Notes: generated by a model from the letters alone, not told the origin. A stretch of DNA of 64,000 bases from Sarcophilus harrisii (GCF_902635505.1 NC_045430.1:28787564-28851563); one strand, 5' to 3'; shown: positions 1-10,019, counted from the first letter of the stretch. A program made the numbers and translations.

Positions 1-240
1 GTGGTTTTTCCCTTTTGTTCTGATTCTTCTTTCATAACATGAGTAATATGGAAATATATTTAACATAATTGTACATATATAGCCTATACTGATTGCTTTC
101 TGTCTTGGGGAGAAGGGACAGAAGGAAAGGAGGGAGAAAATTTGGAACTTAAAATCTTACAAATATAAATGTTGAAAACTATATTCACATGTAATTGGGG
201 AAAAAGTTAAAATCTGAAAATAAATAAATAGATAAATAAA
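1..240 (+). mobile_element. L1 LINE 3' end, cut by window edge
   Basis: The sequence matches the marsupial L1 3' UTR as I know it: a T-rich stretch, then 'tgattgctttctgtcttgggg', then 'aaaatttggaac', ending in an A-rich tail of aaataaataaa units near 215-240. The 5' part lies left of the window. No coding sequence remains here. The same 3' UTR type recurs at 62649-62928. Confidence 0.7.
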
Positions 241-1136
241 AAGGTAAACATAAAAAAGAGCACTATAGATTTAGCTTTCTTATGCTTATAGATTTCACAA
301 ATGCTTTGTTGTGTTCCAGGGCTGGATGCTATTAGTACGTCAGCAACATGAACTTTATTTGGAAAAAATGAAAAGTTTTGCACTTGTAAACAACAACAAC
401 AAACAAAAAACTAGAAAAATACAGGTGGATAAATGACTTAAATACAGTTTATCTCAAAAAGACCTAGGAAATTTAGTGGATCTCTAATTTAAAATTAATC
501 AGCAACCTGATGTGTCTGCAAAATTATTAAAATTAAAATGAAGGTAATCTTAAACTGCATTAATAGAGATATACTGGTACATTAAGGAAGATAATAGCTT
601 TGCTATTTTCACCCACCATAAATTTATGATATATAGCCTTATGTGAACCATCTCTCTGTCTTCCTATGTCCTGTCCTACCTGGCTTGAATGCATCTCCTC
701 CTAATTGACTCAAAGAATCTCTTTTCTCCAAAAGAATCATCTTCTAAACAAAGACTTTCCTGGTCTCCCCATCCTTTTATTTCTCCATCTGGATGTCCTG
801 CCCAGCACCTCAAACTCAATATAGTCCAAACTGGGCTTATCATCTCTCCCTCAAAAATCTCCTTATAAAGGAGCCTCTTTTTCTGTGAAGTACCATTTTC
901 TTCCCAGGGTTCCATGTTTTAATTCAGGCTACTCTTTCTCTCCTCTTAATACATTAAGAATCACCATAATCCTGAAGATGGTCTTTCCAGAAGGTCTCTG
1001 GAATTCTTCCCTTCCTCTCCGTTTTTTGTACCATCACACCCTGATATGATTCCTTATTATTACACCACTGGATTATTACAAGAGCCTTCTGAGAGATATT
1101 TTCCTTGCATCATCTCCCAGGATGCAATAACATGAT

Positions 1137-1310
1137 GTAGAAGAAAGAATAGTCATTGAACTTGGAATCAAAGGATTCCAACTCTACCTCAGTGATCTTG
1201 AGTATGGTATGGTATGGTTCTTGGGCCTTCCATATTTTTTTATGTAAAATGAGAGAGTTGGACTAGACGGGTTTTGAAGTCCCTTTCTTCTCTATATCTT
1301 AAGACCCTAC
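1137..1310 (+). mobile_element. tRNA-related SINE inserted in L2
   Basis: Degenerate SINE with a 'ttggaatcaaaggattccaa' body and the tail 'aaaatgagagagttggacta' typical of marsupial core-SINEs. It sits between two blocks of the L2 copy. Confidence 0.55.
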
Positions 1311-1566
1311 TCAATTTCTAAGATAGTGCCAGCTAATCTTTCTGATATGATAAATCATGTCTATTCTTTGTAATAGTTCCCTGTAGCTACTGAAGGAAAT
1401 TCAAGCTCCTTAAGCCTGGTAATTAAGGTCTCCCATAATAGAGTAGCGTTCTACTCCTTCAGCATTAACCTTTCCAAATACTTCAACCAAAATGTACAAA
1501 GTCACCTGACCCAAAATATCCATCTTCATCTTGACTTTCCACTTACATCCTGGGGACAACCAAGAA

Positions 1567-1738
1567 TTATAGATGCAAATCTAGAAGGAGCTTTAGGCCA
1601 TTTCCCCCCATTTTTTATATAGGGAAGCTGAGGCACAATGGTGGTTAATTCATGCAAGATTATACATTTGGTAACAAAAGTGGGCTCAAACCCAGATTTC
1701 AAAGACAATGCTCTTTCTACTGTACCAAAGTACCTCAA
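1567..1738 (+). mobile_element. MIR-like marsupial SINE inserted in L2
   Basis: Carries 'ctagaaggagctttaggcca', then 'gggaagctgaggcacaatgg', and ends 'tgctctttctactgtaccaa'. These are the usual landmarks of the marsupial 'cattttacagatgaggaaactgag...gtgctctatccactg' SINE family. It is diverged by many point changes. Confidence 0.6.
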
Positions 1739-2130
1739 TGAGCTTCTTGGAGGAAGTGAAATGTAAGTTCTTCATTAAAAGAGACTGATAATGGAATAAT
1801 TTCATGGCATGGGAGGTTGGACTGAATGACCCCTAAATTTCCTTCTAATTCTGAAATTCAGTGATTTTCCTCACCTCTTCTTATTTTGGTTTCCCTAGCT
1901 TCCTTTAAATTTCAGCGAACATCTGACCTTCCTAAAATTCTACCACAAGAAGGCTTCCCATTTCTATTTCTAATTTTAATTCGAATCCCTTTTTCTTTGG
2001 TGACTCTCTCTCCTGTGTTTATCTTATATGTTGTTTACATATTGTCTTCCCCATTAGAATGCTTCTTGCTGTCTTCTGTAATCTCAATATTTCGTACATA
2101 GTAAATGTTTAATTAATGCTTTTTGACTAA

Positions 2131-2405
2131 ACCTGGAATTCAAGCCCTTCTACCTTCTTGTATCTCAACTGTGGTGGCCTTATCATTTCTGGGTACTTTA
2201 AGTTCATGTTGTAAGTGCTTTTATGACTCATTTTCTCCACTTCTCATGGTCTGTGTCTATGTGGTGGGATTAAATGTAGGAGAAAAGGATAATATTTCTC
2301 TACATCTAGAATATAAGCTTCTGGAGGGCAGAAATTATTTCTTTTTGGCTTCCCAACATCTGGCATAAAATAAATACTCTGTAAATGCTTGTTGAATTGA
2401 CTTTC
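2131..2405 (+). mobile_element. second L2 3' end
   Basis: Ends with 'agaatataagcttctggagg', 'gcagaaattatttc' and 'ctctgtaaatgcttgttgaa', the standard L2 3' terminus. It directly follows the first L2 end, so two L2 tails stand in tandem. Confidence 0.6.
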
Positions 2406-2770
2406 GTATATTCACCTGGACCAGTTTCCCCAACCGTAATTTTCCTTTTCTTTTGAAAGCAGTTCAAAAACATCAATTAGACACCTACTATTAAGAAAAA
2501 AAGCACAGTGCATTTATTGGATTAAGTGAAAAAAATTTCATCTAGATCCACTTCCTCTTATGGAGTTTAATTAAATAATTAAGAAAACTTAATTATTCTA
2601 AGTCATATTTATGCTCAGGGTTGTACATGTAAATGTTCAACTCTCTAGAAGAAAAATGTACCTTTAATTTGCATTATTAAATTTTTCTCTGCATTTTAAA
2701 TAATTATAAAAATGATAAATCAATCCCCAACTTGTAGAATTATTGATATCTGAGGTGTAAATATTTACAC

Positions 2771-2859
2771 TGATAATTTAACAATCAGCTCTAGTCAGAA
2801 GTTTTTTCCTGACGTATAAATGCTTATATTCTGATAATTTAACAATCAGCTCTAGTCAG
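2771..2859. repeat. local direct duplication, 61 bp period
   Basis: The 28 bp word beginning 'tgataatttaacaatcagct' occurs identically at 2771-2798 and 2832-2859. Flanking bases are also similar, so a unit of about 61 bp was duplicated in tandem and has since diverged outside the shared core. Confidence 0.85.
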
Positions 2860-3308
2860 GAGTTATTCCAGCCCAGCATTGTATCTTATTTCCAAGTATA
2901 TTCAGCCAAGAATGGCCCCCTGGGCTGACTTAGTCTACAGATGATTCAAGGCTTAATCAAGTAAAGTTATAACAGAAGTGAGTTTGGAGGAACAGCTGTT
3001 TTAATCAAAGAAAATGTCACTGTTCTAGATGTCATGAGAGAATAATTGTCCATTAAGTAACCTCTCTAATGTCAGCAATGTGGCACAGAAACATTTTATA
3101 GGCTGGAGGGGAGGAGGGAAGACTTACCTACTTAGGCGTAACTATCCTAATAAAGTGCCAACAGCCCTCACCTCAATGGACATTCGCACACGGCCATAAT
3201 AATTACTTACAGGTGCGTTTCCTGACCACTGTTTTCCCAACAAGCCTATAAATTGACACGATCCTATATTTTCTGGGCAGTTCAGTGACAGATCCCAATT
3301 ACCTCACT

Positions 3309-3322
3309 GTTACCATGGTAAC
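3309..3322. promoter_or_regulatory. RFX X-box palindrome
   Basis: GTTACCATGGTAAC is a perfect 14 bp palindrome. It fits the RFX-family consensus GTNRCC-N(0-3)-RGYAAC on both strands. A degenerate relative, GTTACTATGGAAAC, lies at 3721-3734. RFX sites of this type are known in enhancers and in promoters of ciliary genes. Binding here is not shown by sequence alone. Confidence 0.5.
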
Positions 3323-4472
3323 CAATGGACCACCTAGGGAAGGGGGAGGAGGGAAGCATAAAGATGAAAATCAGAGAGAGAAGCACTCCAAATGGTCATT
3401 AATGGGTGAGCCTTGGAGTGCAATGAAATACTAATTGACACCTTTGGGAGTAGGTCTAGCTATATCCCATCCCTTAGGAATGGGGATAGGAATAAGGATG
3501 GGGATGGAAATCTAGGGATGGGAATGGAGGGAGGAGGAGGGGTAGGGTGCCATGTGAACTATCCCAGTCTTCTAGGACAAGTGACAGCTAAAACTTTATA
3601 AGCACTTTCTCCTAAGCCTTGCAATGTGTAGCTCTCTCTTATTTGGTTTTTCTCTGTTATTTTTCATTTTCTCTGCTTCTTTTCCCACCCACCCCCACCC
3701 CCCACTTTCTGAACACATTAGTTACTATGGAAACATTGGTGTGAATGTCAGAAGAGACTGCCCAGAAGGAAGAGCTGTCTAAAGTCAATTTATAGAATGG
3801 CTTGACACTCGTTTCATGTTTGGGGAATTTGGAGACTTTGAAATATTCATGACCACTATGTGGGTGGGTGGGTGTTATCTGTGGCTTCAAAATATTTTTG
3901 ATATAAGCAAAGGAATCATGCCAAAGATTCTTTTTTTAGAAGAAAAGGGGGGAAATAAACAGTGGCCTTGTTGGGGATTTGGAATCCAATTGATTATCAG
4001 TCAACTTCATGGATAATGCTCGCCTTCTAAGTTTTTCATGTGAATTTGAATGGCTATTGGGTGAATTTGAATCTTTCAAGTAGCAATAAGTAAATATTTT
4101 GAAGAAAATGATCCTTAACATTTTTAAATAAATTTTATTGCTATTTTAATCAGTATGATTAGATCCCCATCGCTTCTAACCCAAAGAGCTGTGCTTTATA
4201 TTTAAGAATTTAAAAAGCTGAGGCTAAAACATTTCTGCAAAACTAAAATGTCTAAAATGTCTGACATTATTTGCAGTATTCCATAGTCATCGTTCCCCAC
4301 ATCCCTGCAGAAGTGATATGAGGACCCTTTGCCTTTTGCTTCTTTGGGGACAAACTTAGTCATTTTATCTTTGCAATCTTCAAGGTTGTTTTCTATTATT
4401 CTTTTCCTTTCCTTAGCTATAATCAGTGTTTCTGTTATTTTAACTGATTTTTTTCTTCATTTGATTTAATGA

Positions 4473-4735
4473 TTCAGTGGATTGTGAACTACGTTCAGAG
4501 TCAAAAAGACTTCTCTTCCTACATTCAAATCTGGCCTCAGACACTATGTGACCTTGTGCAAATCATTTAAACCTCAATTTCCTCATCTGAAAAGTGACCT
4601 GGAAAAGGAAATAGCAAAACACTCCAGTATCTCTGGAGAAGGAAATAGCAAAACACTCCAGTATCTCTGCCAAGAAAATTCCAAATGGAATCACAAAGAA
4701 CCAGACACAACTGAAAAATGACTGAAAAAAAAACT
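4473..4735 (+). mobile_element. tRNA-headed SINE with long 'ccagtatctctgccaag' tail
   Basis: Order of parts: degenerate tRNA-like head, 'ctggcctcagacactatgtg', 'cctcatctgaaaagtg', 'aaaacactccagtatctctg', 'ccaaatggaatcacaaagaa', 'actgaaaaatgactgaa'. This is the marsupial SINE type whose tail I associate with an RTE-like LINE (MAR1/WALLSI group, name tentative). It contains an internal 34 bp duplication. Confidence 0.7.
4601..4668 (+). repeat. 34 bp tandem duplication inside the SINE
   Basis: Two adjacent 34 bp units (4601-4634 and 4635-4668) differ at one position, ggaaaagg versus ggagaagg. Both contain 'ccagtatctct'. No other SINE of this type in the window carries the duplication. Confidence 0.9.
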
Positions 4736-4847
4736 TAATTCACTTTGTATCAGTTTGTATAAATCTTTTGTGTTTTTTATATGTCATTTGAAAATCCACT
4801 AAAAATGATAACAAAGGACACTTTTAAGCTCCTTGTGGGAAGTCACA

Positions 4848-4930
4848 ACTAACCAATAAGCATTTATTAAATATTTACTATGTGCTGCACACTGTGCTAA
4901 ATCCTGGGCTTACAAAGGCAAAAACAGGCA
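4848..4930 (+). repeat. interspersed repeat fragment, 'ctatgtgc...ctgtgctaa' type
   Basis: The sequence 'taagcatttattaaatattt', 'actatgtgctgcacactgtg', 'ctaaatcctgggcttacaaa' matches an old mammal-wide repeat usually beginning 'aataagcatttattaagtgcctactatgtgcc'. I do not commit to a family name. The remaining DNA to about 5765 shows nothing I can assign. Confidence 0.5.
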
Positions 4931-5769
4931 CCAGAGGCAATAACAAATGTTTGCTGAAGTCATGGATTATAAGACACAGAGAAATTCAAATGTGATTACT
5001 ATAAAAATTCAAATCTTCCTTTGATGAATTTGTAGCAAGCATGAAAGCTAGCCCCCCTGTATGTGTTGTGGGAGACCAAGAATCTGTGCCCCTCTCTTGC
5101 AATGAACCCCCTGTGCCCATGGTTAGGGAAGCAGATTGTTAGACAACTGACAATTGATAGCTGGGCCTATGTTAGTAGAATTTACCAGAGCATGTTCCCA
5201 TGATGGCAGGGACTTCTACAGTCTAGAGTCTCCACAATACAATGAGATGTACAGAAGACATACAGAAGAAAAGGAAATCCAAATTGAATTTATGGTTTGA
5301 TGGACTTGGAACCATCAATTTTGAGCAAATAAAGGAACCAGGAGACTTTTAAATGTTCCTTTTTAAAAAGCCTAGTTTGTAAGCACCATGAAAAGAGAAG
5401 AATGAATGGTTTGATCAAAGGACAACCTTCATCTTGCATCTGAGAATAGCTTCAGTTAAAGTAACATCCAGGACTGTAAGAAAAGATCAGGATCATGACC
5501 TGTGATTATCTACACCAAGTATGAGACCAAAGATAGCCAAGGGCAATGTGTTTCACTCAGGCTGATCAGAGCACGCTGCAGCCCTGCCAAGCTTCGGCTT
5601 TCCAATTCTGTTTAATGAGGCAAATCAGGTAGAGTATGGGAGAGTGGAAAGACAGACCCTTAGAGGTCACCTAAAGTAACCCCCTGCCTGACTCAGGAGT
5701 CTGTTCAACAATGTACAAACAATCATAACTCAAATTTATATAGCACTTTAAAGTTTACAGAACAATTTC

Positions 5770-5860
5770 CTCCAAAATAATTTCTGTAATTTCATCCATC
5801 GGTCTTATATTTCCTCCCTAAATCCAAGCCAAACAAATCTAATCTCTCTTGTACACTGGA
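5770..5860 (-). mobile_element. CR1/L3-type LINE 3' fragment
   Basis: 'ctgtaatttcatccatcggt' and 'aatctaatctctcttgtaca' correspond to the well-known amniote CR1/L3 stretch 'ctgtaacttctacccattggtcctag...aagtctaatccctctt', which reads antisense to the LINE. Confidence 0.45.
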
Positions 5861-5884
5861 CAGAACTTTCGAGTGACTAAAGAC

Positions 5885-6095
5885 AGTTAACATGAGTGCA
5901 TACAGTGGATAGAGTGCCCAATGTGAATTTAGAAAGACCTGAGTTGAAATCCAGATACTTATTAGCTGTATGATCCTGCACAATTCACTTCACCCTGTGT
6001 GCCTCAGTTTCCTCATCTGTAAAATGAAAGGAGTTAGAGCAGAAGGCCTTTGGGGCTCCTTCCTGATCTTTATTTATGATTCTATGACAAAATCA
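5885..6095 (+). mobile_element. tRNA-derived SINE with core-type tail
   Basis: Contains 'gcatacagtggatagagtgc', 'gacctgagttgaaatcc', 'ttagctgtatgatcctgcac', 'cctcagtttcctcatctgta' and ends 'ctttatttatgattctatga'. Head and tail are both recognisable and the copy is near full length. Confidence 0.7.
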
Positions 6096-6304
6096 GAACT
6101 AGATGATCCAAAAGGTCAGATCCTTTTCACCCCTAACACGCCACATGACTTCTCTTTTGTAGAATAAATGTTATTTTAACAGTCTCACATTGGGTTTGGA
6201 GTTCGCACATGCATCATTCTGCCATTAAATCCTGTTTGCTCCATGCTGTTAAATGACCATAGCATTATTTCTTTATAATGCTCAGTCGATGTTCCATGCT
6301 ACCT

Positions 6305-6465
6305 AATCTAATTCCCTTATTTTATAAATGGGGAAACTGAGTCCCAGGGATGAGGAAAATGACCTGAGCAGGATAACATAAACAGCAAATAGCAAAGCTG
6401 AGACTCAAGTACAGGTCCTTGGATGCCAAACCCAGCCCTCTTTTCTCTGTAACAAGCTGTATAGT
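6305..6465 (+). mobile_element. MIR-like marsupial SINE
   Basis: 'ttataaatggggaaactgag', 'acataaacagcaaatagcaa' and 'caagtacaggtccttggatg' follow the order of the marsupial MIR-like SINE, truncated at both ends. Confidence 0.5.
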
Positions 6466-6850
6466 AATATAAAAGCTAGATGATTCTTTTGTGCCTTTTA
6501 ATACTTGGTAAATCAGCTTAAGATCTGAAAAGAAGAATACAGAGGACCAAAGTCACTGAACTATCAACATCTCCAATATGCCTTTCTTTGATTGCTCAGA
6601 CCCTGTGTTTTTTTTGGCATTTGCTGGGAGATTCTGGCTCTTAGCAGTGAATAGGTTGATCTAGGATAAAGGAAAGAGCAGATGTAAGAACACAGCAGAT
6701 GCACTGATCCAAAAGGCAGCAGGAAATGAACAAGCCAGAGAGCACATTGACTGGGAAATATTCAAAAGGAGATTGAAGTACTACAGATGATCTTTGCCTA
6801 TTGCCACCAGGTGCTCCTGAAATCTGAGCAATAAAGCAGATTGTTGAGAA

Positions 6851-7412
6851 GTGGGAGAGAGGGAGGAAGGGAAAAGGGAAGGAAGGAAGAAGGAAGAGGA
6901 GGATGGGAGGGAGGAAAGGAGGAGAAAAGGGAGAGAGGGAGGAGAAAAGGGAGGGAGGGAGGAGAAAAGGGAGGGAGGGAGGAGAAAAGGGAGGGAGGGA
7001 GGAGAAAAGGAAGGAAGGAAGGAAGGAAGAAGGGAGGAAGGGAGGGAGGAAGGAAGGAAGGAAGGAAGGAAAGAAGGAAGGAAGGGAGGGAGGGAGGGAA
7101 GGAGGAAGGAAGGGAGGGAGGGAGGAAGGGAGGAAAGGGAGGAAGGAAGGGAGGAAAGGGAGGAAGGAAGGGAGGAAAGAAGGGAGGGAGGAAAGAAGGG
7201 AGGGAGGAAAGAAAGAAGGGAGGGAGGAAAGAAAGAAGGGAGGGAGGAAAAGAAAGAAGGGAGGGAGGAAAGAAAGAAGGAAGGAAGGGAGGAAGGGAGG
7301 AAGGAAGGGAGGAAGGAAGGAAGGAAGGAAGGAAGGAAGGAAGGAAGGAAGGAAGGGAAGGAAGGAAGGAAGGAAGGAAGGGAATGGAAGGAATGGAAGG
7401 AATGGAAGGAAT
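6851..7412 (+). repeat. polypurine microsatellite tract (GGGA/GGAA)n, about 560 bp
   Basis: Almost purely purine on the plus strand. It shifts from gggagggagga units on the left to long GGAA runs (about 7300-7365) and finally a short (GGAATGGAA)n stretch at 7381-7412. Because stop codons need T, all plus frames stay open. The Arg/Gly/Glu/Lys-rich or Pro/Ser/Leu/Phe-rich translations are artefacts and not proteins. It abuts a SINE at 7413. Confidence 0.95.
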
Positions 7413-7568
7413 GGGGCAGCTAGGTGGAGCAGTGTATAGCATGCCAGCCCTGAATTCTGGAGGACGTGAGTTCAAATCTGACCTCAGACCTTTAATATTT
7501 CCTAGCTGTGACCCTAGACAAGTCATTTAACTCCATTGCCAATTTTTAAAAAATAAATTTTTTAAAAA
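7413..7568 (+). mobile_element. tRNA-derived marsupial SINE
   Basis: Begins 'ggggcagctaggtggagcag', continues 'gagttcaaatctgacctcag', 'tcctagctgtgaccctagac', 'aagtcatttaac' and ends in an A/T-rich tail. It is the canonical short marsupial tRNA-SINE and starts exactly where the purine tract ends. DNA from 7570 to 7975 shows nothing assignable. Confidence 0.85.
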
Positions 7569-7992
7569 AGTAAACTATGTTGAAGAATGGAAGGGATGAA
7601 ATTGGCTAGGCTGGATGGGGACCCCAAGGTTAGCTGGGTTAGCTGGAGCTGGCTGGCAAGGTCTGATAGAATTTAAGGCAATTAAACCTAAATAAACAGA
7701 GCAGCAACTAGTAATTGAAGGGCACTCACAGGTGATAGGTTGAGTAACAGCAGCAATCTGAGAGAAGGGAGGCGGGACAGACTAGGCCCAGAACAAATGG
7801 AGTGTGAGCTGGGCTGGCACAGGTCAGGCAGGTGGTGAAGGACAGTGTCCTTGTGACCTATATAGAGATTTCCTCAGTTCTGGTGCCTGATGTTTGTTCG
7901 CTCTGGATGATCAGTATGACCCAGAGCCCAGGTGACAGAGGATGAGGCAGGACTGGACTTGGAAGTCAGGAAGTGCAAGTCAGTCAATCTTT

Positions 7993-8147
7993 TTTTTTTT
8001 TTTTTTTTTTGGCTGAGGCAATTGGGGTTAAGTGACTTGCCCAGAGTCACACAGCCAGGACGTGTTAAGTGTCTGAGGTCACATTTGAACTCAGGTCCTC
8101 CTGCCTTCAGGGCTGGTGCTCTATGCACTGCACCACTTAGCTGCCCC
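7993..8147 (-). mobile_element. tRNA-derived marsupial SINE with target-site duplication
   Basis: Reverse orientation: a poly-T run, then 'ggctgaggcaattggggtta', 'agtcacacagccagga', 'tgaactcaggtcctcctgcc', ending 'cttagctgcccc'. Flanks are aagtcagtcaatcttt (7977-7992) and aagttagttaatcttt (8148-8163), a 16 bp target-site duplication with two differences. Full length. Confidence 0.93.
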
Positions 8148-8284
8148 AAGTTAGTTAATCTTTAAAATGAGAGACATTGGACTTGATGGCCTTCAAGGTC
8201 ACTTCCAACACCCATCTAATCTCAGGATCCTAGGGTAGGATATAACAGCTAGCTAATATGATCTACACACAGACAAAAATTCTC

Positions 8285-8472
8285 TTTACATCTTCCCCAT
8301 TCAGTCTCAGGCTTAAGACACAACTCTCAAATCAATGAGGGGTGAACATCCTCATTTCTTTCAACTCATCCTCATACTACATGACCTTATTCTGAATCCC
8401 TTCCTCTGAACAATCTTCTAGCTTATCCTTAACTAGAACACAGAGCCCAGCACTGAGTATAAGGCTCAAGAT
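8285..8472 (-). mobile_element. CR1/L3-type LINE fragment
   Basis: 'gtgaacatcctcatttcttt', 'caactcatcctcatactaca' and 'tgaacaatcttctagcttat' parallel the CR1/L3 antisense landmarks 'aaacatccccagttccttcaaccgttcctcatacgac' and 'cctctggacacgctccagctt'. Confidence 0.5.
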
Positions 8473-8642
8473 CAGAGGTTCTTAACCTGGCAACCCCACA
8501 TACAGATTTCATAGGGTCTGGATGAGAAAAAAAACGGGTTTCCTTGTAATTGTTTGTATTTTATCTTATGGATTTAAAAATAAGATTATGAGAAGGGCTC
8601 AGCTGGTTCCACCAGATGACCCAAAGGGAGTCATGACATGTG
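8473..8642 (+). mobile_element. non-autonomous hAT-like DNA transposon
   Basis: Starts 'cagaggttcttaacctgg', with an AT-rich core 'ttgtaattgtttgtatttta' and 'gattatgagaagggctcagc'. It belongs to a palindromic-ended family with CAGRGGTTCTTAACCT-like termini seen several times in this window. Family name uncertain. Confidence 0.5.
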
Positions 8643-8819
8643 AGGCAAGAGGGAACTTATGATCGGCTTCATCCTGGAAACTATGTCTCCACCTTCCTAA
8701 GATCACTTTAGATTTTTTGGATTCCACATCACATTTTTTTATTATCTAGCACCTTTGAGATATTCCATTAGAAGCTTTCTTCTTTCCCATGAAATTAAAG
8801 TGCAAATGGTTACTCTTCA

Positions 8820-9022
8820 TATGGGGCAGTAAGGTGGTAGTTCCAGGCCTGAAATCAGAAAGAACTGAATTCAAATCCAGCCTCAAGACACTGAAAAACT
8901 GCCTCAGTTTCCTCATCTATAAAATAAGCTGGAGAAGGAAATATCAAACCACTCTAGTATCTTAGCCAAGAATATTCCAAAAGGAATCATGAAGAGTTAG
9001 AAATGACTGAACCACAACTCTG
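8820..9022 (+). mobile_element. tRNA-headed SINE with 'ccagtatctt' tail
   Basis: 'tggggcagtaaggtggtagt', 'tgaattcaaatccagcctca', 'cctcagtttcctcatctata', 'ccactctagtatcttagcca', 'aaggaatcatgaagagttag'. A complete but diverged copy. Confidence 0.7.
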
Positions 9023-9176
9023 TATATCTTTGTCACCGAGCTTGTTCCAAACCCATTGTGTCATGATCTAATTCACAATATAGATGATCTCTAATGTTCC
9101 TCCAGCTCTAGTTTCATCTGCATAAGTAGCTTTTTGATGAAGGAACTACCTTTACCAAATCCATAGTCTTAGATCT

Positions 9177-9362
9177 GCAGGGATTCTTAACCTAGGATCC
9201 AAGAACATTTTAACTCAATAACGATATTTCAATATAATCTGCTTTCTTTGTAATCTTATCAATTTTTCTTATGCTGCTAAAAGCATTATTCTGAGAAGAG
9301 GTCAGAAGATTTCAATAGACTACCTATGGGATCCAAAACACAAAAAAGGTCAAGAGTTCTTT
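9177..9362 (+). mobile_element. non-autonomous hAT-like DNA transposon
   Basis: Begins 'gcagggattcttaacctagg' and ends 'caaaaaaggtcaagagttct', giving inverted ends. The core 'gatatttcaatataatctgc' and 'attattctgagaagaggtca' is shared with the copy near 39962-40130. Confidence 0.65.
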
Positions 9363-9439
9363 AGAGAGAACTTGGAATATTGGTCTTAGCAGCAAGAGGC
9401 TAGTTTGTTTGTATATATATATAGGAGAGCAATATAAGT

Positions 9440-9600
9440 CACATGGAAGTTAATGAGAGAGCATGATCTTTTGAGACTGGGAGACAACTTCATGAAGGAA
9501 GTGATATTTGAACTGTTCTTTGAAGGATGGATAGATTTCAGCAGGTGAAGGTCAGGTTGAAAGAAGGCAAAGGTCTTTATTGTATTCTGTAGTTTAAATT
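9440..9600 (+). repeat. interspersed repeat, right arm
   Basis: 'gggagacaacttcatgaagg', 'aagtgatatttgaactgttc' and 'tttgaaggatggatagattt' match the distal part of the 'ctatgtgccaggcactgtgc' repeat family. Diverged. Confidence 0.4.
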
Positions 9601-9764
9601 TTATGAGAGACTACATGGCTTACTGAATGGAGAGCCAGCATCAGAACCGGGATGATCTAAATTCAAGTTTTAGCAGTGATATGGGCTATGTTTATGGTTG
9701 CAGGGGCAAGTGCACCACCCCAACCCCAGCATCAGTATGAACAAAAGCTTAGAGGCTGGAGAAA

Positions 9765-9935
9765 TGCAGATGAGATAGAGCTGAAAGGGACCTCAGAGTC
9801 CAGTCTCCTTACTGGCACAGAGGATTGAAATGACTTCACACAAAGCTGGTAAATGGAAAAGTCAGAATCAGAAACCAGAACCTCTAGAGCCAAATTCAGG
9901 GCCTTCTCTATTATACTATCCTGCCTCCCAAAAGA
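9765..9935 (+). mobile_element. MIR-like marsupial SINE
   Basis: 'gagctgaaagggacctcaga', 'ggattgaaatgacttcacac' and 'gccttctctattatactatc' are the standard landmarks. A poly-A run at 9951-9967 follows. Confidence 0.6.
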
Positions 9936-10019
9936 AGAACAAAAATTAGCAAAAAAAAAAAAAAAAATCATTGTTCAATATTTCAGGGGTATGTTCAGGG
10001 GTATGTGATTTCCTCCCCT

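Larger units (their letters stand above)
670..2130 (+). mobile_element. L2 LINE, 3' part, interrupted by two SINEs
   Basis: An ancient L2 copy read from its late coding or 3' UTR region to its end. Recognisable pieces in order are 'caaactcaatatagtccaaa' (about 810), the 'caagctccttaagcctgg' segment (about 1405), the 'aggcttccc' segment (about 1952), and the terminal 'catagtaaatgtttaattaa' (about 2096), which corresponds to the usual 'agtaggtgcttaataaatg' end. SINEs at about 1137 and 1567 split it, so it predates both. Heavily diverged and non-functional. Confidence 0.6.
2406..4470. other. unique non-coding block, possible conserved elements
   Basis: No repeat family or protein homology is recognised over this stretch. 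Base composition is less simple than in the neighbours. It contains a local duplication (2771-2859) and RFX-type X-box sequences (3309-3322, and a weaker one at 3721-3734). Short open frames exist but none looks like a known protein. It lies about 20 kb beyond the NEDD1 3' end, so a distal regulatory role is possible but only inferred. Confidence 0.35.

Noticed and set aside
6798-7530. Four long overlapping open frames (up to 242 codons) on both strands
   Set aside because: They are the translations of a polypurine/polypyrimidine microsatellite plus part of a SINE. Residues are only Gly/Arg/Lys/Glu or Pro/Ser/Leu/Phe and no start or splice context supports a gene.
7413-8147. tRNA genes
   Set aside because: The tRNA-like sequences are heads of SINEs with A or T tails and target-site duplications. 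No complete cloverleaf with an anticodon and CCA-side pairing was found.
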